DNA from: Cylicocyclus nassatus
Lineage: Eukaryota; Nematoda; Chromadorea; Rhabditida; Strongylidae
Reading direction: 5' to 3'
Assembly (NCBI GenBank): GCA_958299035.1
Contig: CATQJL010000001.1
Location: 19,575,433-19,639,432 of the forward strand
Length of the DNA: 64,000 bases
Positions 11,205 through 22,371 of this stretch are shown piece after piece (position 1 is the first letter of the stretch; every line of letters begins with the position of its first letter). The notes beneath the pieces were generated by a model. The model saw only the letters and a list, made by a program, of their open reading frames with translations, was not told the DNA's origin and ran no database searches. The translations under genes were made by a program, and so were the position numbers.

Positions 11205-14200
11205 ATAGGGTGTTCGAGAAGTTTCTGGTCTCAAGACTTCAATTGCGAATCTCGTGATTTTTACTATATGTGTTCGCTAAACCTAGAGAAGACTACCTCA
11301 ACAGAAAAATTTGCTTCGAGTGCTATTGGTTTAATCTGTGCCACTTTTTTCAACGCCGGAACAAGAGACAGCTTTCCGTTTTTATACGAAAAATCCTGAG
11401 TCTACAATTTCTTTACATAACAAAACTTATCAAATAGATTGCGAAAAACAATTTTTCATGTCGCTAAATCACAGCAGACATTCGCGCAAATTTACGCTGG
11501 AATTTGTTCACCTCGAAAATTCTGAGAAGCTTTATTTCCCTGTATGTATATGTAAGCTCTCTAATTATCATTGTTTTCATTTTCAAGAATTTTACTCCTG
11601 TACAACATCTGAACACAAAACATAAAAATTTTAAAGGAACATTTTTTTTGACGAGGAGAATTTGAAACAGGATCTATTGTCTTAAGGTAAGATACTTCGA
11701 TACAATTCACTTCTACAAAAAAGCACATGTACAAAACTAGAAAGGAAGGGTTTTAGATGTTGTACAATTTTTTCAAATCATTAAAACATGACTTCCAAAA
11801 ATTTTCCGTACTAAGAGTTTTTCAAATTGTGTTTGCTTGATTGTATGTTGTATATTTGCAACGTATTATAATTGATCGCAAGCTATTCCAGATCTTTTGT
11901 CAAATAGAAAAAGTGTAGGTTTCGGACTTTTGAGCTAGGAAAGCGGCGAGTTGTTTCTGTTCTCTTTTCGTTTTCGTTGTAAAATGTAAAATAGATCAAA
12001 TGGCGCCCTCTTCTGCCTCTTTGAGAAGACCGAGAAAAGTGGTTGCTTCCAATTTTTTGCAGCTTTTCGAGCGATTTTTCCTTTGCTGATTGAGTGGTGC
12101 CTGGTTTAAGAAAAACACATAGCAAAAACAAGCTAGAGTTCGCATTTTGATTGATTGAGGCCAAGAAAATTTTCAGCTCTCTGAAATTCTTGTGTCGTTA
12201 TACCCTTCGGCTTGCAGCAGCATATTCCTGAATGAACTATTTACTACACGTTTTTACCGTTAGCCTCCTTTAGGTCTATAAATTGAATTTTATCAAGCGC
12301 TCTCGAGTTGCTTTTGATATCATTTAGCTAAAGTATCACCGCACTTTGAAGATTTTTCATCCTTTGTACCATGACCAGATAGCTTGCCTTCAACCCAGCA
12401 ATATATCACATCGTTTCTAGCAAATTACGCTGTCTGTTAGGGCAATATTTTCTCATCGCATGCCATTTGACAGCTCTGCGCAAGAAAAAAAGGAAAAATT
12501 TGAAATTTGATAGCCGCTTGTATTCGTAGCATCCTCCCTGCAGTACAGCCTTTTCCCACTTTCACAACTATTGATCACAAAACGCTTGGATAACCTTTTT
12601 TTATTGTAACGGTGCCGTTGTAATTTCTCATTGAGTGCTGCTTTGAAAGAATAATAATCAAGAGAAATTCAGAAGTAATAAAAATATCAATTGCATAATT
12701 CTTGCATCAAACATCTGCCTTAAATTCACAAGTACAAAAGCATTTTCTTCATTTTTTTAAGCAAGCAGCTTAGCTGTACCACTGTCGAAACGGTCGCATC
12801 CCACAAATTTTCTAAGTAAAGAGCAGCGCTGTGGAGGGTCCTGGTTGCGGAATTCTTTATATGTCCAGGCTTCGAGTTTGAAAAAAAAAACAGATGCGTC
12901 TTGAAGTCCGTGAAACTAGGATAAAGGCAGCAATGATTTATGATTTAACTTTCCAAACAGGATCGAAAGAACCTTTTGGTAGAGCAGAGTACATGATGAT
13001 GTTCAGAGTGTATATAACGACTTTTGTCTACTCGGCAAACTAAAAAAATACAAATGCCCGAAAATAGAGAAAAAATAGAACTCCGCCTGGAATAAGTCGA
13101 ACGAAAATCCCAACTTGTTCACACGTGAATATCGCCTCACACATTTATATATTTCGGCCTTTTTTTTCCTCGCTTGGAAATCGTGATGACGAATTTTTCA
13201 AACCTTCATCAAAGCAATGCTAAGCAGTTTTTTCGCCAGTTCTCGTATACTACAAGCCTTCAAAAGTGCGTCCGTGAATTCTAACCCTCTATATACAGGA
13301 GCTAGTTGTCGGGAAATATTGAAATCAGCTTGAAAACCCTGGTAAGGTAAGCTGAATTTGTTATATTTCGAGGGCTAGCTCTTGTTGAAGGGTAAAAATT
13401 CACCTTACTTCTAAAAGGTTGTCATATACACTCACTAGTGTAAGAACAGCTCAGCAAATTCTCGGTAAATACCTGAGAATTTTCGTTATCGATTCGCAGC
13501 CAAGGGGCAAAATACGGTAAAATTACCTAGTAATTTATTACGCGAAGAGAACACATTTTCTGAGCAAGTGTAATTCGCAGGGTTTTCGTGGATGAAGCCG
13601 CAATATCTTCTAGATTTTTCAAGATTCGGATCCTTTTTGATTTTTTTTTCAAATTTCGCGTTCGAAGTTGGTGTCAAAGATAGTTTGGCATATAAATCTT
13701 GCTGCCCTATCAAATGGTATCATGAAACCCATACACTATTTGAAAAAATGGCTGTGATTTTGACCAATTTCGGTGAAAGAGTCGTAGTAACTACTTAGCG
13801 TTTCCATCCCACAACGTTCATTTTTAACTGAAAATAATTTGTAAATCGTTATAGTTTTTCTTACTTGATGAATGGCTAGGAAATTTTTTCCGCCGCAAAC
13901 GAAAAACAAGGCGTATCTTTCCAGCTTTCATGATCTTTGTGTGAAAGGAATTATTTAGTCCCGTTCATAATTTTGGTCGTGTACTCTTGAAAGCAAAACA
14001 GAAAGAATATCATTAAAAATGAAACTGTTTATCTTATCCTATACGAAAAGAAAATGACTCCAATGAACTTAAGTCTCTATAGAACCAAATCAGAGCAGAG
14101 GTTACATCAGTGTAATGCAGCCCATTTCTTCCAATGCTCACAACAGCAGCAAAATGAGTTCAAAGCTAATTCTAGGAAAAAACCTTGTGATTCAAAACAG

Positions 14201-16312
14201 ATGTATATCCAGTACATCTGCTTTCATGTACTTTATGTGAAAAAAAAGGGATAGTTCGGCCCATAAGTATTGGTACAATCATCCTACCCTTACTGAATGC
14301 TCTTTACGAATCTGCACCTCCATTTACTTCGGTATGAGATGTTAAGTTTTCTATCATTCGCCTAATTTTTCTTGGTCTTCTTAGCTATCTGGACTTTTCT
14401 GAGAATTTTGAAATGTGAAAGGAGGACAGTGCCCCGAGCATCATAATGGGATCTGTGCAGCTTATCTCGCCCACTCTTTTCTTAAAAAATGGAGAACATT
14501 ATATTTTGCCGCACTATTAAAGCCATTTTTAATCTGTGAGTAGGAGGCTGTGAATGGCTAGAAATCTGAGCAGCGTTTGGAATTTTTAGGTCTTTGCAGG
14601 CATATAGTTCGAGTCTGCAAACATCTGGAAAGTTGATATATGAAAGGTGGGCGGCGAAAAAGGCTGATTGTATAAAAAAGAAAGCAAAAATGCCAGCAAT
14701 TTTCTTGGATGTATTTCCAAATGAAACCAGTTTATCTTTTGTTTTTTGTATTTTTAAGGCTTTGGTCACAATACGCTATCGCTCAGAAAGTTTGAATTTC
14801 GGGTCTGAAATATAAAAAAATTGTAAAGAAAAGCAATAACACAGGTGTAAAAGTTATAAGTTAATTACCAACAATGTTTGTTAAAAAATGGTTTTCCTAA
14901 GAATTGTGAATTTGTGTTGAAGTTAACACTATGAAAATGTAAAAGACACTAAAAGAATTTTTTGAAGTTGTTAGAGAAAAATTCTTATATGAAAGTTGAT
15001 CACAGCAAGCCGACCAAGCCTAGCAAGAAGAATTTCGCGACCATTATACACGCATTTTTAGGCAAAACAAAGGGATCCTTAAATCTGGATTTTGCTTTTT
15101 GTATCGCACGAAGAAAGGCCTTTCTAACCAAGCCCCTAACCTCCCTCTTTATTCCCTTCGGCTACTTTTTATTATACCAAGTGAAAACATTGGCGTTGCT
15201 TCCAGCACAGCTACTTCTATCGCCAAGCTTGAGATCAGCATGTTACCAACTTTGTAAAGTATGTGCTCATTCTGACAGCATACTTATCATTTATTGATCA
15301 AAAAATGCAAATCCAGCATTCTCTGCGCTAATGGGGGAGGGGGGGGGCTACATACCTCTAACTTTCCAAGCTCAAGACTGCGACTTTCTGCAACTTATCA
15401 GTATTAAAGTAAACTTCGCTATCCTTTTTCATCAGCAAACTATTGTTACCTCTTCGGATCGCTCTTTCTCTCTGCTATGGGTTACAATTCTTGTATAGCT
15501 ATTATGCCCAATGAAGCCTTTTTTCTACGTATCCTTCTTATCATTCTAATATCACCATAGTGCTCAATTACCTGAGTTTCTGTTTATTGTAACAAAGGAT
15601 CATCGCCGATGTGTACAATATGATGGAAAAATTGGAGAAGTCATGCGTATATATCAACTTTGTTCGAGAGCATTGTAACATGAGCTCAGAGACAAGCGCA
15701 ATTATAATAAAACCATTTGATAACTGAAGCAGTCAGTTTATGCACTTTCGTTAATCTTCTTAGCTTTGCAGCCCGTGGCAACCTAGTGGTTAGGCTTAAC
15801 CCGCAAATCCGGTATTCACAAAGCTAGAGATTTGGCGAACCTCCGGTTTGCGTAACCCACAAAAACTCACCTAACCCGTATTACGAACGAACTTAATGAA
15901 AAGTGAACCCGAAAGTCGAGATTTAGCATTCTTGATAGCGGCGAATGCGAGACAGGGCTGCGGATCCAATCCTTGAGCGAGTGGACTGGGCTATATGCAG
16001 GCTCAGATCTCTTTAAACTGAAAAGCTTTGTGAGACAAGAATCACGCAACCACGCGCTGAATACACTTTACACTTGTTTGAAATTTGAAACTTTTTCCAC
16101 AAAAACAATACAAGATTTACAAAAATCTAGGTGACTTTTTTCAAACATTCGTAGCGATGAAGTAGATATCTCAGGGATTGTCGTCGTTGAATAAAGCACG
16201 CTTCCTAATAAGCTAAGAATTTGCGAGTATAAACCACTTGTTGCTAATGGTTCACCCTACGATCTACGGTGACGAAGGCATTGACCATTGGCTTTTTATA
16301 CGAATTGTGATA
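11205..16312. other. Long stretch with no supported gene
   Basis: A single mariner-like end (TATAGGGTGTTCGAGAAGTT) starts near 11204, with no partner found. Open frames of 60-111 codons occur, the longest at 14962-15297 and 11338-11625. None has a recognisable domain, signal peptide, splice structure or poly(A) signal in a convincing place. A run of 9 G is at 15339-15347. I see nothing else. Confidence 0.4.
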
Positions 16313-16314
16313 TA

Positions 16315-17175
16315 TTAGGGTGATCCAAAAGTAATGGGGCAGCTAGAGAATAAATGCAGTTTTCTCAAATTGAAAAGCTAATTGGAAGCCCAATTTTTGG
16401 CAGATGTTAGTGCATAACAAAACCTTCTGATCGAGGTCTATAGTTGGGCACTGTCACGTTAATTCTATAAGCGCTTAAAATTAAAGCTCACCACTTTAAG
16501 TAATTTGGACTTTGAGCAGCAGCGCCGCAGTAAAACAAGTGAGCCTACCAAAGATATGTGCGCAGCAATGGTGAGGGGACTGTCACCAAATCCAATAGCT
16601 CAGTGGTCCCAAGGCTTTAGAACAGAAGATATAGCATTGGGTATCAGGAGACATATTACTTATTCTTTCATCAAGGTAATCAAATAAGCCCAAACTTAGC
16701 AGTTGTTTTCTGATAGTGCTTTTTACGCTCTATCCATAAATATGCAAGTTATTCCCACTTTTCTCATTTTCAAAAGATGTGGTCTAAAACAGGAATTTTA
16801 GTCTGAAAATCTGCGCCAAACACCGCACTTTTTCGAATAAAATGCATTTTTTGTATAAAATAATGACCAATTTTTGGATATTCAAGTAATCATTAGAAAG
16901 AGCTTGAGAAGCTCTTTCGAATCGTATGCCATATGTCGAGGGTATCAATGCAGCAGCCCAAATTCGGATGGCGTTCAAAAAAGTCTGTCTGACTTCTTTG
17001 AAGCGCCACTCGAAAAAATGTCGGTGAGATGCTGCAAGGTGCTGTGAAGATAACCTGCGAAGGTCACTTTGTACAAAGGCGTTAAAAATGCTGACCGTTC
17101 ATAGCTAATCAGAAAGAAATCTTGAAGAATGTTAAAAAAAAATCAAGGTGCCCCATTACTTTTGAATCACCCTAA
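16315..17175. mobile_element. Degenerate mariner-type element
   Basis: The ends are near-perfect inverted repeats: TTAGGGTGATCCAAAAGTAA on the left and TTACTTTTGAATCACCCTAA on the right, flanked by TA at 16313-16314 and 17176-17177. At 861 bp it is shorter than a full mariner (about 1.3 kb). Unlike most elements here, the interior is not a foldback. A plus-strand fragment at 16505-16687 and another near 16965-17075 (GAVKITCEGHF) faintly recall Tc1/mariner protein ends but are broken, so it is probably an internally deleted, non-functional copy. Confidence 0.75.
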
Positions 17176-17177
17176 TA

Positions 17178-18366
17178 TTTTACGCGTATCTGTACGGGGC
17201 TCTGTAGACGTCATATCTTCTGATTGTTCTAATCGTCATGTTCGCTTAATTTACATATGCCTCCGGGTAGAAGGTAGGTTGCCGAGGTCCCACGTTGAAA
17301 TCTGCAACAAATACGCGCCTCCTTGTGTTATACATTACAGCTGTCCGCGTCCGAGTGGAGTCTGTAGGCAACCTATTGTCCTCTACCACAGTTCTGTATC
17401 GGCTGATAGATTCGTCTTAAAAGAAGATCTCAAGATAATTTGCGGTGGCGGCTTCTGTGACGGATAAATTAGATATTAAGCAATAATCTGGCAATTGTCT
17501 TTCTCTTTCTTTCTCCTTATTCTGAGAAATTGCAACAAATTGATTCTCTTGTACGTGATAATGAGATTTGCACGTCTCTCATTAAGAATGACGTATCGAG
17601 ACATTTCTAAGAAAAGATAGTGAAAAATGTCAGTTCCCTGCCTAATTTTCAGTGTCCACGAAGATGTTGAATGACGTGTGGTGACCTAAAAAAGTAAGTC
17701 CGAAGTTTAGGTCATTTCACGTACATTTTTACGTGGCTCAACGTCAAGATTGTTATTGCAGACAGTATAATAAGACAATTGTGTTTGCGGAATAATTACA
17801 GTTATTAGAGGTCTCAGGGGAAATTATCCCTTTCAAAAGATTATTATCTGGATGGAGCATATTATAAAAAGCCTTAGTTGTCGCAAAAACTTTCAAAAAC
17901 AAGCTCTTACACATCTTTGATATCTAAAACATTGAAGACGATGTGGCTCACCGGTGGCCCAAACCTCTTCCAAAGTCATATTACTATTTGCAGGTGTAGT
18001 ATAATTTCTACAGATTAATATTTTTTCAGCTTTTTGCACTTTTGGGACCCGTAAGCTCCGTAATTCAAGAAAATGTTTATAACTGTTTACGAGACAAGCT
18101 TCCTGTTTGCAAATAACCACAAATCCTTCTCAAACCGAGAGTTGTGCAAAATCGCGTCGTCCCACATCCGCTACCACGCAAAATTACGAATCGTCTTGTA
18201 ATAGTTTTTTCTTTTTGAAAGCTCACATCCCCACCCAAGCAATGCATACAACAAAGATTATCATGACTCAATTGGCTTGTTATATGTTCCTTTTATAGTC
18301 TATAAGAAGCTAATTATAATCTAAAAACCGTCGAATAAAGAAGATATGCGAGATGGGGGGGGGGGA
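17178..18366. other. Unassigned DNA left of the segmental array
   Basis: No gene is supported. It contains the hairpin at 17656-17736 and an 11-G run at 18355-18365. Overlapping open frames on both strands near 17893-18298 have no coding signs. Confidence 0.4.
17656..17736. other. Stem-loop with three matched stem segments
   Basis: CCACG (17656-17660) pairs with CGTGG (17732-17736), ACGTG (17674-17678) with CACGT (17718-17722), and TGACCTAAA (17682-17690) with TTTAGGTCA (17706-17714). The inner two are separated by a symmetrical 3x3 internal loop around a 15-base terminal loop. It could be a small-RNA precursor or a tiny MITE. There is no expression evidence. Confidence 0.45.
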
Positions 18367-19815
18367 GGTATTATGAATATTGGATACGTAATCGCGTAAA
18401 GAACGCTCAGCTGAGGATTTGTTGCTTAGACAACTTTCTTCCAAAGAAAATGACGTGCATAAGCCTGCAGGTGCTAATCCTAGACAAAAACATGCTATCC
18501 GCTTTCACTTTGTTCCTTACCCTCCCCCCCCCCCACTCTCTCCCTCTTTCCCCCTCCCTTTCCCATCTTCTCCTATCTCGAGATCTGATCATTACCCTTT
18601 TGTATCTCACATATGGCCTTGAGTCTGATTTGTAATGCGACTAAATCTTCCTGTCTGCCAAATTTCCACCCTTTTTCCCTTTCGCTCAATTTTCTTTTAG
18701 AAATATTCTTTCTTTAAACTTCATCTTTGCACAGTCACATAGTCAACCAAACATTTGAATCACAGAAGTGTCAGTAGAAATTTCTCAAAGGTATATTGTA
18801 CAACATCCAATACAAAAGGCACTTGGCCCAGATTTTAGTCCCAAATGTGCAGCTCAAAGGATTTAAGGCAGAACCTGCCATTTTGAATCAATACTTATGA
18901 ATCGTTAAGCAATTATAGCCATGATGATTAAAAGAAGTGATTGAAGTTTCTGCACTCTCTCGTCCTGTTTACGTAACGCATGATTTACTGATCGCATCAT
19001 TTTCGTACCCTTACGCCAATATTTATTTATTTATTTGAATATGTCACAGGCGCGCCATAATAGTGTCGGGTTAGAGATTAACACATTCTTGAAAAAAAAT
19101 CAGTGTTATAAGTACAGAAACACACAAAACAAAAATGGACTAAGGCGAAAAAATAAGATTGCTTTTTTGAGACTATTCGCCAGTCCAGGTCCACACTCTA
19201 ATAAATAATTTGCTTCGTATTTTACAGCAGAATTTTTTTCAGCTAAACTATGTTAGAATTCTCTTGCATTTCGGCAATCTACAAGCAACAATGTAAGCAG
19301 TGTCAAATCATAATAACAGATATTTTTGGTGATTGGAAAGGAAATGTTTTCTTTTGTGCACTTAAGAACGAAGAGCAATACTGCAACTAGCAATACTGAT
19401 TTGAGTATAAAATTGCAGAATGATAAGTTAATGTGCGCATTCTAGAGAAAATAATTTTTTGCATTTCCTTGCGCTTCAAACTTCAAACGTTTTTTTGAAC
19501 AACAACGTGGAACCTCATTTGAGTTTCAATTAACTTGCTGGGCATCTTACTAACCGACATGGGAACTTCTTGCTGGCAGCTTATCTGCAGCTCTTTCCGT
19601 AAGAAATGGTGATTGATTAAAACGAAAAGAAGTTTAAAAAAAGTGTTGCACAGCAGCAGTCATTCAGTCGTCTATATCAAGAAGTGCTAAGGTAAGTGCT
19701 TTGGCGAATGGAAGTATAGAAGCACTGCCATGAAAAGTTTCAACAATTTTTTCTGCGCAATGCAGCAAGCTTTTTTTTAGCTAACTTACGATTGCTCTGG
19801 AACTTTCGGCTTGTA

Positions 19816-19885
19816 TTAGGTTGCAACAATAGTCTTGTTACACTGTAACTTCTTACGGTGTAACAAGACTTATGTTACAATTGAA
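19816..19885. mobile_element. 70-bp miniature inverted-repeat element
   Basis: Almost the whole element is one hairpin: TTAGGTTGCAACAATAGTCT opposes a near-complement ending at 19885, with a perfect 12-bp inner stem AGTCTTGTTACA/TGTAACAAGACT. It is flanked by TA (19814-19815 and 19886-19887). Its end and the CTTCTTACGG core match the ends of the 791-bp element at 47221-48011, so it looks like an extreme internal deletion of that family. Confidence 0.75.
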
Positions 19886-20046
19886 TAGTATACATATTTT
19901 TTGTTCCAACAGCGTTCTTGTCGCCCAGCGTCACATACGCGCATACCTCTCCGAAGCAAGCCATTCATTTTCTAGCAAGAAGAAAGATAGAAATATTCAG
20001 CAGCGATCACCATAATTGTAGCATTTTGCCGAGCAACATCATGATA

Positions 20047-20725
20047 TTAGGTTGAACCGAAAGTTTCTTCGCAGCATTTTCAAAAAAATCGTACTTTTTC
20101 TTACGAAAATTTTGCACGTCTAAAACATTACTAGGAACATCAACAAAGCGTATACTTTCTAGAGGCACCTCGCTTGTCTTTTACTAAGCTCTGCAGAGAT
20201 GAAATTGCTAAAAAAATCACCTCAATTTTGGAATTTTGAGGCAAGCCCATTAGAAATTAACTGTACCATAAAATTCAAAACCGGTAGTATCCTAGGTTTT
20301 TTGACCTCCTCTTTCTAGCTGAGCAAAATTCGCGCTGATCGAGCTCTATCGAAAAAAGTTGCGTTTTCTGAGAAAAAGTGCCAAAAAACAAATCCTTAAG
20401 AAAAATTGATTTTTGACATTATTTTCCAAGATATCATAACTTTTTTCAAAAGGGCTCCAGCGCGAATTTCGCTCAGCTAAAAAGAGGAGACCGAAAAACC
20501 TAGGGTACTACCTGTTTTGGATTGGCACGATTTTGGAATTTTTAATGGGCTTGCATCAAAGTTCCAAAATTGAGGTGATTTTAATTTCCCAATTTTAAGG
20601 CAAGCGAGATGCCCTTAGAAAGTGTACGCTTTGCTCTTCCTAATTATTTTTGTCGTGCAACATTTTCGTAAGAAAAAGAAGTTACGATTCTGAAAATGGT
20701 GCGACAAACTTTCTCTTCAACCTAA
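20047..20725. mobile_element. Foldback mariner-type MITE in unit A
   Basis: The ends TTAGGTTGAACCGAAAGTTT and the matching complement are flanked by TA (20045-20046 and 20726-20727). Much of the 679 bp pairs with itself; for example the stretch at about 20280-20345 is complementary to about 20455-20520. No transposase is encoded. Confidence 0.85.
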
Positions 20726-21079
20726 TACATCCTCATATTTACATGTTCTGAACCTTATCTTCATACAGTGCAATGAACAAAGATTAGTATTTTTTTGTTT
20801 TCGTGGCATACAGTTTCACGACTAGATTCTGTTTACAGGTTTTTATAGGCTTTGAACTAGTTTTGCATGCACAGAAATCTGTGGGATGCATGGCTAGCAT
20901 TACCCTAACCACTCGAGGACGTGCTTATCCACAAGAATAGTTTGGTATAAGGACAAAATAAGATTGAGACCAGATGCCCGCACTTTCTTTCGAGGGGCAG
21001 CCAACATGGACGATAGCTTGTGCAGGCTATAGCGAGCTATAGCTATGCGTTGAATTGGCCAAATCTTTCCTAAAATCTA

Positions 21080-21503
21080 TTAAGTTGGTGCAAAAGTTCT
21101 TTCGCCGTAACTTGTTGAATTCTCAACAAATCTGCGAGATCTAAATTTTGTTCGCCCTTTTGTATTGCGTGCTCGAAAATCATAACTTTTCATAAAGATG
21201 CTAAATCGGCGCAAACTTTGCATTGTTGGAAAGAGCTTGTGAAATAGCCTACAAAACTGACTGCTCCGATTTTTGTTGCAAGTTTCCAATTTTTTATCCC
21301 TACACGAAAAATTCAAATTTTGAGTGATTTTGGTTTTCAGCTTCAATCTCCTTCATCTGTTCTCGATAGCGAACGGCTCAAGTACACATGCAAAGAGCAT
21401 AAGTTCTTCTCTTATGCAAAATTTAGATCTTGCAGATTCGTTAAGAATTCAACAAGTTATGAGTTTTTGAATTTGGTAGGAAAGAACTTTTGCACCAACC
21501 TAA
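21080..21503. mobile_element. Mariner-type MITE, same family core as 8611-9308
   Basis: The ends TTAAGTTGGTGCAAAAGTTC and the complement are flanked by TA (21078-21079 and 21504-21505). The interior repeats the CTCCGATTTTTGTTGCAAGT stretch and its surroundings from the 8611-9308 element. The outer ends differ, so the core has been paired with different termini. Confidence 0.8.
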
Positions 21504-22242
21504 TATATTTACGCTATGATGATACTCAGGAACTTGGAAGAAAACGCTAAGACATCGGTATTTTCTATACCTTACTGTTCGAACACCATTTTCAATTTAG
21601 TGAAGAACATATCGCTTCAAAATAAGAATGAATTTTTTCTTTCATCCAGAATCTTTTTTTTCAAATCCAACTCTCCAAGCACAAAAGTTTCTTCAACTCT
21701 TTGAACAAAAAACAAACGTTGTTTTCTTTTATTTATTCGATCTTCTTTGCTCGCCTGTGATTTTCTTCCTTAAACTTACCTTAACATCAAACCTGCAGGT
21801 TACAAAAGTCTGCCTTTACTGGTGCTGCCCTAATCAACGCAATTAGCTTATCATCTCATTTCTTAATAATTTGCCAAAGCTTAGGCTCTTTACTTAATTA
21901 CACTATACTAATTACCACCAGGAATTGCGATCCAATCACCCTTGTGGAAAAAAGTCTATTATTTTTTCTCTTTTTTTGCGTTCTTCATATGATATCATTG
22001 ATATTGACAAGTAAAGTTAAAATCTAACGCTAATGCTAATCCTAAATGCTGCTTAGGTTATGATGTAATCTATGGATTTCCGATATAACCCATGTCTGGT
22101 GCGCTACTAAAAATTATTTTCGATACCTGCGCATATTTTCGCTAGAATCTATTGCATTTTTCCTATTTTTGTGGCCATGCCAGGATAAAATTCGTTGTTG
22201 TCAAAGAACTGTCGAAGACTATTCGGTCGGATATACTCCCAC

Positions 22243-22371
22243 CAGTGGCGTACCGAGGGGGCGGCGGGGGGGGGGGGGGGGTTTGGGGGCGTGGCTAATG
22301 CCACGCACCTTCATTTGAAAAAATTTTTTGTCGCCCCCCCCCCCCGAGCGGAAATCCTGGGTACGCCACTG
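22243..22371. mobile_element. hAT-type MITE with G16 and C12 tracts
   Basis: The terminal repeats CAGTGGCGTACC and GGGTACGCCACTG are flanked by a perfect 8-bp duplication ACTCCCAC (22235-22242 and 22372-22379). The CAGNGGCG-like ends and the 8-bp duplication are standard for hAT elements. The 129-bp interior opposes a run of 16 G (22266-22281) to a run of 12 C (22334-22345), extending the stem. Confidence 0.92.

Larger units (their letters stand above)
18367..22200. repeat. Segmental tandem unit A (most diverged)
   Basis: This is the first of four diverged units in the same orientation. It opens with a block (about 18380-18490) that also ends units B and C. It then carries the conserved block around 18866-18960 (containing AGCAATTATAG), the block at 19501-19560 (CATCTTACTAACCGAC), and a CAAGCCATT block near 19950. 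It is interrupted by elements at 19816-19885, 20047-20725 and 21080-21503. An 11-C run lies at 18524-18534. Its right part is too diverged to align by eye. No conserved open frame is present. Confidence 0.65.

Noticed and set aside
15770..15855. tRNA-like A box (TAGTGGTTAGGC)
   Set aside because: No B box at the proper distance and no cloverleaf.
18419..18635. Proline-rich open frames in two overlapping phases
   Set aside because: They read a pyrimidine-rich tract with an 11-C run, and are open in more than one frame for that reason.
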